A stretch of 24,054 nucleotides of DNA from Candidatus Troglogloeales bacterium (lineage in GTDB: Bacteria > Nitrospirota > Nitrospiria > SBBL01 > SBBT01), in the NCBI GenBank assembly GCA_005239595.1, contig SBBT01000012.1:1-24054 (forward strand). The letters are read 5' to 3'. Shown in pieces: positions 7,637 through 14,377 of this stretch (position 1 is its first letter; every line of letters starts with the position of its first letter). The position numbers and the translations under genes are program-made. Below the pieces are notes generated by a model, which was not told the DNA's origin, ran no database searches, and saw nothing but the letters and a program-made list of their open reading frames with translations.

Positions 7637-8731
7637 CTATGATCGAGAAGAAGCGGCTGCCTTTTCCTTAAGCTCTTCCACCAGGGCTGAATGTGCGTCG
7701 CAACCGACCACCGCCTTTATTTCATTTTGATGAGGGGAGGTACGTGGCAGAAGGAAGTGCGCTTTCAGGCGGAGAAGACGGTCCAGTGACTCGTTGAGTC
7801 GCTCCTCCTTAATGGTTCCATCCTCAACCGCATGAACCAACGACTCAAGGGCCAGCATCTGTTGATCCGCAGAATGACATACGAGCACCAAGTCTGAACC
7901 CGCAGAAACCGATTTAACCGCCGCCTCGGCGACGGTGAAATGCTCCGTAATTCCCTTCATTTCCAAATCGTCGGTGACGACAACCCCTTCAAAATGGAGG
8001 GTCTTCCTTAAAAGCTGGGTAATAATGTCCTTTGAAAGTGTGGCCGGCCTCTTTTTATCAAGATGGGTATAGAGCACATGTGCGGTCATTAGAGATGCAA
8101 CCCGATTATCAACGGCGTGCATAAACGGTTTCAATTCCAGCTCTGTTAGGCGATTGGCCGTATGGTTAACATGGGGAAGTGTTTTATGTGAATCTGCATT
8201 TGTATCTCCATGTCCAGGGAAATGCTTTCCGCAGGCAATCACTCTCTGATCCTGCAAACCCGAAATTACGGCCAGACCATGCTCCGCAACCAATGTGGGA
8301 CTTTCGCCAAACGAGCGATCTCCAATGATTGGATTTTCCCGGCAGGTGTCGACATCCAGCACAGGGGCAAAGTTCATATTGATTCCAACCGCCAGGAGCT
8401 CCTTGGCCATCGCCTCCGCGCAACGGTAGGTCATGGAAACAGAATTACCCTGTCCGACGGTGCGGGCAGAGGGAAATTGTGTCCAGGGGGGAGGAAGCCG
8501 CGCAACCCTTCCACCCTCCTGATCCACCGCGATCAGCAGTGGGGCGGAGGCGGAGAGGTCCTGAAGCTCTTTCGTCAACTCTGCGCACTGGGTGGGGGTT
8601 TTAATATTGTGTGAAAAAAGAATCACCCCTCCGATATGATGCCGGAGGACCAAATCCCTTATCTCCTTCGACGGCGTCGTTCCCTGAAATCCCACCATCA
8701 GGAGTTGGCCTATTTTATTTGCGAGTTTCAA
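7637..8731 (-). CDS. nagZ: Beta-N-acetylhexosaminidase (GH3), TTG start
   Basis: A 364-residue glycoside hydrolase family 3 enzyme that removes N-acetylglucosamine from anhydro-muropeptides during peptidoglycan recycling. The motif 'KHFPGHGDTNADSH' (about residues 169-182) provides the Asp-His acid/base pair. 'VVTDDLEMKG' (about 252-260) provides the nucleophile Asp254, and 'AVDQEGGRVARL' is also typical. The open frame runs upstream to 8887 inside pepA, but family proteins begin right at 'xLxxKIGQLLMVGF'. The best start is therefore TTG at 8731, sharing TTGA with the pepA stop. This gives the usual length and no signal peptide, consistent with cytoplasmic action. The 4-base overlap points to translational coupling with pepA. 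Confidence 0.88.
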   Translation of the reverse strand: MKLANKIGQLLMVGFQGTTPSKEIRDLVLRHHIGGVILFSHNIKTPTQCAELTKELQDLSASAPLLIAVDQEGGRVARLPPPWTQFPSARTVGQGNSVSMTYRCAEAMAKELLAVGINMNFAPVLDVDTCRENPIIGDRSFGESPTLVAEHGLAVISGLQDQRVIACGKHFPGHGDTNADSHKTLPHVNHTANRLTELELKPFMHAVDNRVASLMTAHVLYTHLDKKRPATLSKDIITQLLRKTLHFEGVVVTDDLEMKGITEHFTVAEAAVKSVSAGSDLVLVCHSADQQMLALESLVHAVEDGTIKEERLNESLDRLLRLKAHFLLPRTSPHQNEIKAVVGCDAHSALVEELKEKAAASSRS

Positions 8732-10293
8732 TGAGGCGCGCTTCTTGCGATTCGTTGACTGCTGGTTAATTTTCTTGTATCTCTGCCGGATCGTCGTACC
8801 TGATGGCAGAGATACCATAATAACAGGCGAAGTCCCACGCCAGTAGATCCCTTTGGGGTATAAGGACGGGGAGCATCTCCATTCCATGACGTGCCGGCGA
8901 TATCAAGATGCACCCAGGGAATTTCGCCCACAAACTGTTTTAAAAATAACCCCGCGGTAATCGTTCCGCCGGGCCGGCCGCCTGTATTCTTCAGGTCAGC
9001 AATATCACTTTTGATCTGGTGCAGATACTCATCCCATAAAGGAAGCTCCCAAACACGCTCACCTGTCTCCTCCCCTCCTCTCTTAAGAAGAGAAAGAAGG
9101 TTTGGATCGTTGCCCATGATTGCCATTGCATGATGCCCCAGTGCCACCACACAAGCCCCCGTCAGTGTGGCAAGATCAATCATGGCTGTTGGTTTATACC
9201 GCGCGGCATAGGAAAGGGCATCTGCGAGGCAGAGCCGCCCTTCGGCATCCGTATTGATAACCTCCACCGTCTTCCCATTCAAAATAGTCACGATATCTCC
9301 GGGATGCATTGCGGTTCCGCTCGGCATATTGTCAGTCGCGGGAAGAAACCCGACGATATTGACTGGCAACCGCAACTGCGCGGCAACCTTGATCGTTCCT
9401 AGAACCGTTGCCCCTCCTGTCATGTCATATTTCATCTGCTCCATATTGTCTGAGGGTTTTAGAGAAATCCCACCGGAATCAAACGTCACCGATTTTCCGA
9501 TCAAGGCGATCGGCCTCCCTTTTTTCCCGGCCCCCTCATATTCCAAGACAATAAATTTGGGCGGTTCAACGGTTCCACGGGCCACACCCAAGAGCCCCCC
9601 CATCCCAAGCCGTTCTATATCAGGACGATCGAGCACCTCCACTTGAAGATGATATTCCTCCGCAATTTTCTTTGCCTCTTCCGCCAAACGACATGGGGTT
9701 ACCACATTAGAGGGGGAATTGCACAGATCCCGCACATAGTTAACCCCCTCGGCAACATATTTCCCAAAACGAATACCCTCTTCAACACTGGATAGATTGG
9801 CCTTATCCGGGATAATGAAGGTGCATTCTTCTATCTCTTTAAGAGACTCTTTACGGTCTGTTTTATACCGTTGGAATTGATAAAGGCCTAAGAGAATCCC
9901 TTCCACCATCGCCTGCACCCGATGTTCGACCGGCAGGTATCCAAGGACCTCTCCATGGACTAGCGTTGAAAACCTGGTCAGCCCTATTTCACGCACGCAG
10001 GAGGCCGCCCGTCCCATTCCCTGACGGAGCCGATCCAGCGTCATCTCGGAACGTTTTCCCAAGCCTAGCAGAAAAATCCTGGCAAAACCGATCTTATGAT
10101 CTGTCCTGAATACAAGGGTCTTGAGAAACTTTCCGCTAAATTCCCCCGAGGCGACCACCTCATCAATGCCTCCTCCAACACGTTTGTTCACCAAAGCGAC
10201 TTCCGATGAGAGTTTCTCCCCCTCATAATGGCTAAGGACTAGAATCTCGCCCGCACCTTTTATAACCTCCCCAGATTTAACTCTAATCTCCAT
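8728..10293 (-). CDS. pepA: Leucyl aminopeptidase, M17 family
   Basis: A 521-residue cytosolic aminopeptidase that releases N-terminal residues from peptides with two metal ions. All expected ligands are present: Lys267 and Asp272 in 'GKSVTFDSGGISLKP', Asp290 in 'MKYDMTGGA', and Asp349 and Glu351 in the signature 'NTDAEGRL' (347-354). The N-terminal macro-like domain occupies about the first 165 residues. ATG 10293 is preferred over GTG 10299 because AGAGGT lies just upstream at good spacing. The last 25 residues, after 'GVGLRLLLWYL', form a basic tail beyond the usual end of the family, and its last codons overlap nagZ. Pairing with nagZ suggests a shared role in recycling peptides, including cell-wall peptides. 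E. coli PepA also binds DNA; nothing here shows that. Confidence 0.93.
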   Translation of the reverse strand: MEIRVKSGEVIKGAGEILVLSHYEGEKLSSEVALVNKRVGGGIDEVVASGEFSGKFLKTLVFRTDHKIGFARIFLLGLGKRSEMTLDRLRQGMGRAASCVREIGLTRFSTLVHGEVLGYLPVEHRVQAMVEGILLGLYQFQRYKTDRKESLKEIEECTFIIPDKANLSSVEEGIRFGKYVAEGVNYVRDLCNSPSNVVTPCRLAEEAKKIAEEYHLQVEVLDRPDIERLGMGGLLGVARGTVEPPKFIVLEYEGAGKKGRPIALIGKSVTFDSGGISLKPSDNMEQMKYDMTGGATVLGTIKVAAQLRLPVNIVGFLPATDNMPSGTAMHPGDIVTILNGKTVEVINTDAEGRLCLADALSYAARYKPTAMIDLATLTGACVVALGHHAMAIMGNDPNLLSLLKRGGEETGERVWELPLWDEYLHQIKSDIADLKNTGGRPGGTITAGLFLKQFVGEIPWVHLDIAGTSWNGDAPRPYTPKGSTGVGLRLLLWYLCHQVRRSGRDTRKLTSSQRIARSAPH

Positions 10294-10375
10294 GGTCACC
10301 TCTGAACAAATTGCCGCCTCTCTTTTTGTATTTATCCGTAACGATTGATTCCCTCACCGCAGAACCGCAAAGCGT

Positions 10376-10403
10376 GAAATACCATAAGCCGGTTTCAGGT
10401 CAA
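10376..10403 (-). promoter_or_regulatory. Weak candidate promoter for pepA-nagZ
   Basis: On the minus strand TTGACC (10403-10398) overlaps the queE stop, followed by a 16-base spacer and TATTTC (10381-10376). It would give a leader of about 75 bases before pepA. The 106-base gap between queE and pepA shows no terminator, so read-through from the upstream promoter is also possible. Confidence 0.28.
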
Positions 10404-11035
10404 ACCCCACGCATTTCGGGGTCCCAGATATACTTGTGAAGTTGCAATTGAAAGCGGACAGGCAGGTTTTCTTCCAATATCCATTCCGCTAGATGGCGCG
10501 GTTCGACTCTTCCAAAGACAGGAGAAAAAAGGACAGCCTTACCATAAAGTTCTGGATGTTGGGTCAATACCTCTTTTGCCCAATCATAATCGTTGCGATC
10601 GGCAATAACAAACTTAACCTCATCCCGACTCTTTAACCACTTTAAGTTTTCCCAGTGGACCGCGTGCCGCATTCCGCTTCCTGGACACTTAATGTCCATA
10701 ACCACAATGGCACGCGGATCAATCTGGTTAATAGGAAGGCTACCACTTGTCTCAACCAAGACATGATACCCTTCATTTAATAATATTTTAAGGAGGGAAT
10801 ACACCTCATCCTGCAGAAGCGGTTCGCCGCCTGTGATTTCAACATAACGACATCCCAGCCGCCGTACCTCTTCGAGGATTGCCTCGACAGACCAATCTTC
10901 TCCCTCATAAAATGCGTAGGAGGTATCACACCAGCCGCATCTAAGATTGCAAGCTGTGGTTCTAATAAAAATACAGGGGAGCCCAGCATAGCTCGACTCC
11001 CCCTGAATGCTTTTGAAGATTTCATTAACCTTCAT
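10400..11035 (-). CDS. queE: 7-carboxy-7-deazaguanine synthase, radical SAM
   Basis: A 211-residue radical SAM enzyme that contracts 6-carboxytetrahydropterin to 7-carboxy-7-deazaguanine, a step toward queuosine in tRNA. The N-terminus 'MKVNEIFKSIQGESSYAGLP' is diagnostic. The iron-sulfur cysteines are Cys29, Cys33 and Cys36 (CNLRCGWC, the CxxxCxxC pattern), followed by 'EITGGEPLLQ' for SAM binding. The C-terminal 'FQLQLHKYIWDPEMRGV' also matches the family. It begins 15 bases after the arginine-rich gene, so the two are very likely co-transcribed. No other queuosine gene is in the window, and no preQ1 riboswitch motif is seen upstream. Confidence 0.94.
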   Translation of the reverse strand: MKVNEIFKSIQGESSYAGLPCIFIRTTACNLRCGWCDTSYAFYEGEDWSVEAILEEVRRLGCRYVEITGGEPLLQDEVYSLLKILLNEGYHVLVETSGSLPINQIDPRAIVVMDIKCPGSGMRHAVHWENLKWLKSRDEVKFVIADRNDYDWAKEVLTQHPELYGKAVLFSPVFGRVEPRHLAEWILEENLPVRFQLQLHKYIWDPEMRGV

Positions 11036-11050
11036 TTATAACGACTGGGC

Positions 11051-11278
11051 CTACAAATCTTCGCGTCCCTTTGCATAAGCGGGGTGATATCTTCTTGCGT
11101 CGCTTTCGCGGTAAAGCGACGGCTTTTTGGAATCGACTCTCCAATCCATCAGTCGCCGCTCCCTGTGGCGCCTTTCTGTAGAACGATTATCTTTTCCATC
11201 GCAACGGAGTTGCTGGGTTCTGCGGTCTGGTCCATAGCCACGCATCTGGACACGCCGCGCCGATTTTCTCCTTTCCAT
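11051..11278 (-). CDS. Arginine-rich RR-repeat small protein (paralogue B)
   Basis: A 75-residue basic protein of unknown function, paralogous to the protein at 5660-5896. It opens MERRKSARRVQMRGYGPDRR and has further dyads (STERRHRERRLMDWR). Shared positions with paralogue A are the initial (D/E)RR, the exact MRGYGPDRR core, a Gln and a Gly after it, ERR, (D/E)RR and (D/E)WR. ATG at 11278 has an excellent AAGGAG six bases upstream and a strong promoter beyond, so it is expressed as the first gene of a unit with queE. No membrane helix, signal peptide or cysteine cluster is seen. The tail differs from paralogue A. Function is not known; co-transcription with queE hints at RNA or nucleotide metabolism, but that is inference. 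Confidence 0.75.
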   Translation of the reverse strand: MERRKSARRVQMRGYGPDRRTQQLRCDGKDNRSTERRHRERRLMDWRVDSKKPSLYRESDARRYHPAYAKGREDL

Positions 11279-11310
11279 AAGGAACTCCTTATATAAGGAA
11301 ATCGATTTCC
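11279..11310 (-). promoter_or_regulatory. Nested palindromes over start site and ribosome site of paralogue B
   Basis: Three dyads tile this stretch: GGAAATCGATTTCC (11297-11310) and TCCTTATATAAGGA (11286-11299), both perfect 14-mers overlapping by three bases, then AAGGA-ac-TCCTT (11279-11290). On the minus strand the predicted transcription start falls inside the first, and the AAGGAG ribosome site lies in the second and third. They could be operator sites, or alternative RNA hairpins that hide the Shine-Dalgarno. Confidence 0.5.
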
Positions 11311-11312
11311 TG

Positions 11313-11342
11313 ATCGTACAAAAAATTATTGAAATAAGTCAA
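11313..11342 (-). promoter_or_regulatory. Promoter of the arginine-rich protein-queE unit
   Basis: On the minus strand: -35 TTGACT (11342-11337), 18-base spacer rich in A/T, -10 TACGAT (11318-11313). Transcription should start near 11306, giving a leader of about 28 bases. Confidence 0.6.
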
Positions 11343-11351
11343 GGATTTCTT

Positions 11352-11373
11352 GCAGTCCTGTAGCAGTCCTGTA
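11352..11373 (-). promoter_or_regulatory. Tandem 11-bp direct repeat upstream of promoter
   Basis: The 11-mer GCAGTCCTGTA (plus-strand reading) occurs twice back to back, with exact 11-bp period, 9 bases upstream of the -35 box. This spacing puts both copies on one face of the helix and matches the geometry of OmpR/PhoB-family activator sites. The regulator is unknown. Confidence 0.5.
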
Positions 11374-11498
11374 GGGAACATGGATTCTAACGTAGTCTCT
11401 GGAAAATCTTCCGAAAGTAAGGTACTCCCCAATGTCTAGACAGAAAAGGGGCTTCTATTTAGTGGATTGAGCCTGTCTTTTGGTTATCATTTTGTCTG

Positions 11499-11696
11499 TC
11501 ATTGTTCTCGTTCCATAAACCCAAATCGTATAGCGATTCTAGCCACAATTATAAAAATAAAAATGGCACCCCAGTACTGGTAAACTGCACCCCTTGATCC
11601 GTATTGAATATCTCCAAAACCGTCGCCCGACAAGCCTACTCTAACGCACTCATACAAAATCCCGTATCCTCTTAAACGGTTACAGGTATCAGGCAT
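11499..11696 (-). CDS. Short membrane ORF after DUF393 gene
   Basis: Up to 65 residues with one clear hydrophobic helix (YWGAIFIFIIVARIAI) near the C-terminus, preceded by a Gly-rich polar part (LSGDGFGDIQYGSRGA). I do not recognise a family. It lies in the same frame as the upstream DUF393 gene, six codons (CGA to the ATG) beyond that gene's TAA stop, with no in-frame stop between. It could be a separate coupled gene without a good Shine-Dalgarno, or the detached C-terminus of one longer protein. A downstream TTG start is also possible. The amino-acid pattern looks protein-like rather than random, but evidence is thin. The gap to the promoter region (11374-11498) holds a TGTCTAGACA palindrome (11433-11442) and no gene. 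Confidence 0.4.
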   Translation of the reverse strand: MPDTCNRLRGYGILYECVRVGLSGDGFGDIQYGSRGAVYQYWGAIFIFIIVARIAIRFGFMEREQ

Positions 11697-11711
11697 TTGT
11701 AACGCCAGTCG

Positions 11712-12083
11712 TTACTTTTTTGCCGCAGCCCCGAACCAGCGATACCGATTCCTGGCAATCATCCGATACAATAAAACCACGAGCCGGTATGCCCCTGGCA
11801 GGCGGAAAAAGAGTGCAATGACTCGACCCATCGGAAGATAGGGAAGCATTCCGCGGAAGGCATCGACCCCCGATGAAACAGCCCCCCGATGATCCATAAA
11901 CCGCATGGCATCCAGGCATCCGGTTGGGGCAATATCACTGACCCATCGTCTGGCCTCATCATTCTGGAAAGGGATAAACCGGATACGCTGTTTGATATCC
12001 CATCGTTCCATCCACCGTTTTGACGACACGCAGAGCCGGCACTCGGCATCATAAATCAACGTCGGTTGCTCCTCTTGTTTCAT
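11712..12083 (-). CDS. DUF393 (DCC family) thiol-disulfide oxidoreductase-like protein
   Basis: A 123-residue protein of the DCC family (DUF393), described as thioredoxin-like. The namesake start 'LIYDAECRLC' gives Asp12, Cys15 and Cys18 in a CxxC arrangement. Further conserved elements are 'FIPFQNDEAR', 'SGVDAFRGMLPYLP' and a C-terminal 'YRMIARNRYRW'. Length is typical. A hydrophobic segment around 'VIALFFRLPGAYRLVVLLY' may sit on the membrane. ATG at 12083 is directly before the family start but has no strong Shine-Dalgarno. It lies 21 bases past the end of a decayed oxidase gene on the same strand. Its reaction and partner are not established for the family. Confidence 0.85.
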   Translation of the reverse strand: MKQEEQPTLIYDAECRLCVSSKRWMERWDIKQRIRFIPFQNDEARRWVSDIAPTGCLDAMRFMDHRGAVSSGVDAFRGMLPYLPMGRVIALFFRLPGAYRLVVLLYRMIARNRYRWFGAAAKK

Positions 12084-12104
12084 TGCGGTAATTCGGCAAT
12101 ATGC

Positions 12105-12504
12105 TTAACAGCCACCTTCCCTTTTAACCCGTTGTTGGGATAACGTATCAAATTCCAAAAAAAGCATCGCGGCTTCCTCTTTCGGAACATGAAAACGCTT
12201 CCGGCCAATCAGATCTAGCGTGTTGGCATCCCTCATTTCCAAAACCCTGAGATAAAGTTAAAGCAATACATTTACTATTATTACCAATATAACTAATATT
12301 AGTAATATATAATAGAAGTTGAAATCTCTTTCGTATTGTAAAACCGCTTCAAGATTGGCCTTTGATTCAATCAGGGCAACCGCCTGCTCTGGACAATCTT
12401 GTAAAAAAACTGGCATCAATAGAGTAGGCGACAAGGGAAGGAGGATCGGATAAGACCTTTTTTGACCACGGGGTTGCTTCAATCTGTTGTAAATCAAAGG
12501 GCAT
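12105..12504 (-). pseudogene. FAD-linked oxidase (D-lactate/glycolate dehydrogenase type), decayed
   Basis: Remains of a GlcD/Dld-type flavoprotein gene. From ATG 12504 the frame reads 'WSKKVLSDPPSLVAYSIDAS', the N-terminus of these oxidases. After a frameshift it continues as 'PEQAVALIESKANLEAVLQY', matching the start of the FAD-binding domain (family 'PxAVVxPxxxEEVxAVL'). Coding then breaks off in an A+T-rich stretch (about 12260-12315). A later piece follows, 'MRDANTLDLIGRKRFHVPKE' and on to 'LFLEFDT', typical of the middle of the family (LEMxDxxTLxLI). A few hundred codons are missing between the pieces, and the C-terminus is gone. The gene cannot make an active enzyme. Identification rests on motif order and is inference. 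Confidence 0.6.
12271..12312. repeat. A+T-rich segment with perfect 12-bp palindrome
   Basis: Within the decayed oxidase gene, about 40 bases are nearly all A and T. They contain ACTAATATTAGT (12292-12303), a perfect palindrome extended by near-symmetric ATAT flanks. It marks the deletion junction and may be a repair scar or remnant of an inserted element. Confidence 0.4.
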
Positions 12505-12620
12505 GTCTGATTATAACAGCAAGTTCATCGCAATAAAACATGCCTTTCTTTCTTATGCTCCTCTGGCATGTAAGCGAAACTTAGGTTCAGCGAGAAAGCC
12601 GTTTGTAGTTTTTTCCTAAA

Positions 12621-12635
12621 AATCATGGCATGATT
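12621..12635 (+). promoter_or_regulatory. Candidate metal-regulator operator upstream of znuA
   Basis: AATCATGGCATGATT is a perfect 6-3-6 dyad ending 8 bases before the znuA ATG. No Shine-Dalgarno is present in between. The place suits repression by a Zur/Fur- or MntR-type regulator. The exact family cannot be told from one site. The -10/-35 boxes are not clear. Confidence 0.45.
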
Positions 12636-12643
12636 CACACATC

Positions 12644-13600
12644 ATGCGCCGCTTGGTTTTTTATGTATTAGTTGCATCATTGAGCCTGGCCGACCTGGCA
12701 ATGGGTGAGGCAAGGAGGCTGCGCGTTGTCACGACCATCGCCCCTCTGGCCGATATCACCGCCAATATTGGCGGAGGGAAAATTGACCTGCACGGCCTCA
12801 TCCCAGAAGGTTTTGATTCCCACACATTTGAACCTACCCCTGCCGACGTCCAGCACATCTTAACCGCAGATCTATTGATCTTAAACGGCCTTCATCTGGA
12901 AATCGCAATCGAAAAGCTCTTGCGCGCCAACAAACAAAAGAAGGCAAAGATCGTTGTCTTGGGAGACCGGATCCTCCCTCAAAACGAGTGGATCTTCGAT
13001 TTCAGCTTTCCGGCGTCCGGCGGCAATCCGAATCCCCATCTTTGGCTGAATGTCGCCTACGCCATCCGATACGCGGAAATGATTCGAGACCACTTAACAG
13101 CCATGGACCCTTCACATTCCAATCACTACCAGGAAAATACAAAGCGATATATCCGACTGTTAACGCACTTAGACGAAACGATCGCAAAATCGATGGCGAC
13201 CATTCCAGAGACTGCCAGAAAGCTTTTGACCTACCACGATTCATGGCCCTACTTCTGCAGACGCTATAAATGCAAAGTGATCGGGGCCGTTCAGCCCTCG
13301 AGTTTCTTTGAGCCCTCTCCCAATGAGGTTGCGCGCCTAATCGATCAGATTCGGAAAGAGCGTGTCCCGGCCATCTTTAGCTCCGAGGTTTTCCCAAGCA
13401 AGGTTTTGACTCAAATCGGAAAAGAAGGCGGGGTGCAATTTATCTCGACACTTAGAGACGACCATTTTCCAGGGCTTCCAGGCTCCCTGGAACACACCTA
13501 TATCGGAATGATGGTGGAAAATATCCGCACCATGGTGAATGCGCTGGGCGGTCATGCGGAGGTTTTGGAGAAAATGCTTTCCGAAGGAGGCCGTCAATAA
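12644..13600 (+). CDS. znuA: Metal ABC transporter substrate-binding protein, zinc type
   Basis: A 318-residue cluster A-I metal-binding protein (TroA/ZnuA superfamily), exported by an N-terminal signal peptide (residues 4-20, cleaved near AMG-EA). It captures a divalent metal in the periplasm. Candidate ligands are His60 (SHTFEPTP), His132 (NPHLWLN), His198 (TYHDSWPYF) and an Asp near 272. Three His residues, with His rather than Glu in third place, resemble zinc-binding ZnuA/TroA more than manganese PsaA. The His-rich loop seen in many ZnuA proteins is absent. The gene abuts the ATPase gene with no gap. No Shine-Dalgarno is visible before the ATG. Manganese remains an alternative. Confidence 0.85.
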   Translation: MRRLVFYVLVASLSLADLAMGEARRLRVVTTIAPLADITANIGGGKIDLHGLIPEGFDSHTFEPTPADVQHILTADLLILNGLHLEIAIEKLLRANKQKKAKIVVLGDRILPQNEWIFDFSFPASGGNPNPHLWLNVAYAIRYAEMIRDHLTAMDPSHSNHYQENTKRYIRLLTHLDETIAKSMATIPETARKLLTYHDSWPYFCRRYKCKVIGAVQPSSFFEPSPNEVARLIDQIRKERVPAIFSSEVFPSKVLTQIGKEGGVQFISTLRDDHFPGLPGSLEHTYIGMMVENIRTMVNALGGHAEVLEKMLSEGGRQ

Positions 13601-14377
13601 ATGGGCGATGTCCTGATCTCGTTATCGAATGTCACCTGTGCCCACCAGAAACAGGCTATCTTTCAAGACCTCTCTCTTGAGATCCCTTCGGGGCAATTTG
13701 TCGGAATCGTCGGTCCCAATGGGGCAGGAAAATCGACCCTGCTTCGGGCCATTCTGGGTCTGATTCCGATTGCGTCGGGAACCCTCTTTGGCCCCGGCAC
13801 AAAGGGACGTATCCCGCTCGGTTATGTTCCCCAAATTGAAACGGTCGATTGGGAATTTCCTGTCACGGTGGAAGAAGTGGTCGCCATGGGAGGAAAACGT
13901 TATGGCCTTCCATGGCTGGGAAAAGGTGAAAAAAAGGGCATCTACGACCTGCTTGAACAGCTCGGCATTGGGTCGCTTATCCATCGGCACATTAAAGATT
14001 TATCAGGGGGAGAGCAGCGGCGCGTCTTTTTGGCAAGGGCATTGATTGGGAATCCGAAACTCCTTATTCTGGATGAGCCGACCGCCGGTGTTGACTTAAA
14101 AACGCAGCATATCATTCTCCACCTCCTGGGAGATTTAAACCGGCAAGGGATCACCATCATTCTATCCAGCCATGACTTAAACGCGGTGGCACGACATCTC
14201 CCGTGGGTCATCTGTTTTAATAAGGGAATCATCGCCCAGGGAAATCCCGACGCCATTTTTACCCCCGCCATCCTGTCGAGAACCTACGACTCCGAAATGG
14301 TCATTGTTCGCCAGGGAGAGGTGCTCCTGGTGGATGACAGCCCCATGGCCGGCATCCATTTTAAAAGGCCCACATGA
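13601..14377 (+). CDS. znuC: Metal ABC transporter ATPase
   Basis: A 258-residue ABC ATPase that powers the metal importer from the cytoplasmic side. Walker A is GPNGAGKST (38-46), the ABC signature LSGGE begins at 134, and Walker B LLILDEP ends at 160 with the catalytic Glu; an 'LSSHDL' H-loop follows. The Q-loop region 'GYVPQIETVDWEFPVTVEEVV' is typical of the ZnuC/MntB/SitB branch. Its ATG directly follows the binding-protein stop, with AAGGAGG inside the end of that gene. The stop overlaps the permease start by 4 bases (ATGA). The three genes form one operon. Confidence 0.93.
   Translation: MGDVLISLSNVTCAHQKQAIFQDLSLEIPSGQFVGIVGPNGAGKSTLLRAILGLIPIASGTLFGPGTKGRIPLGYVPQIETVDWEFPVTVEEVVAMGGKRYGLPWLGKGEKKGIYDLLEQLGIGSLIHRHIKDLSGGEQRRVFLARALIGNPKLLILDEPTAGVDLKTQHIILHLLGDLNRQGITIILSSHDLNAVARHLPWVICFNKGIIAQGNPDAIFTPAILSRTYDSEMVIVRQGEVLLVDDSPMAGIHFKRPT

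Noticed and set aside
8732..8887. N-terminal extension of NagZ
   Set aside because: Lies within pepA, has no family similarity or ribosome site; the TTG overlap start fits better.
11279..11350. preQ1 riboswitch upstream of the queE unit
   Set aside because: The leader is about 28 bases of palindromes and lacks the preQ1 aptamer pattern of a C-rich loop and A-rich tail.
12258..12497. Minus-strand ORF of 79 codons as an intact membrane protein
   Set aside because: Its hydrophobic end is translated A/T filler and its middle is a frameshifted part of the decayed FAD oxidase.
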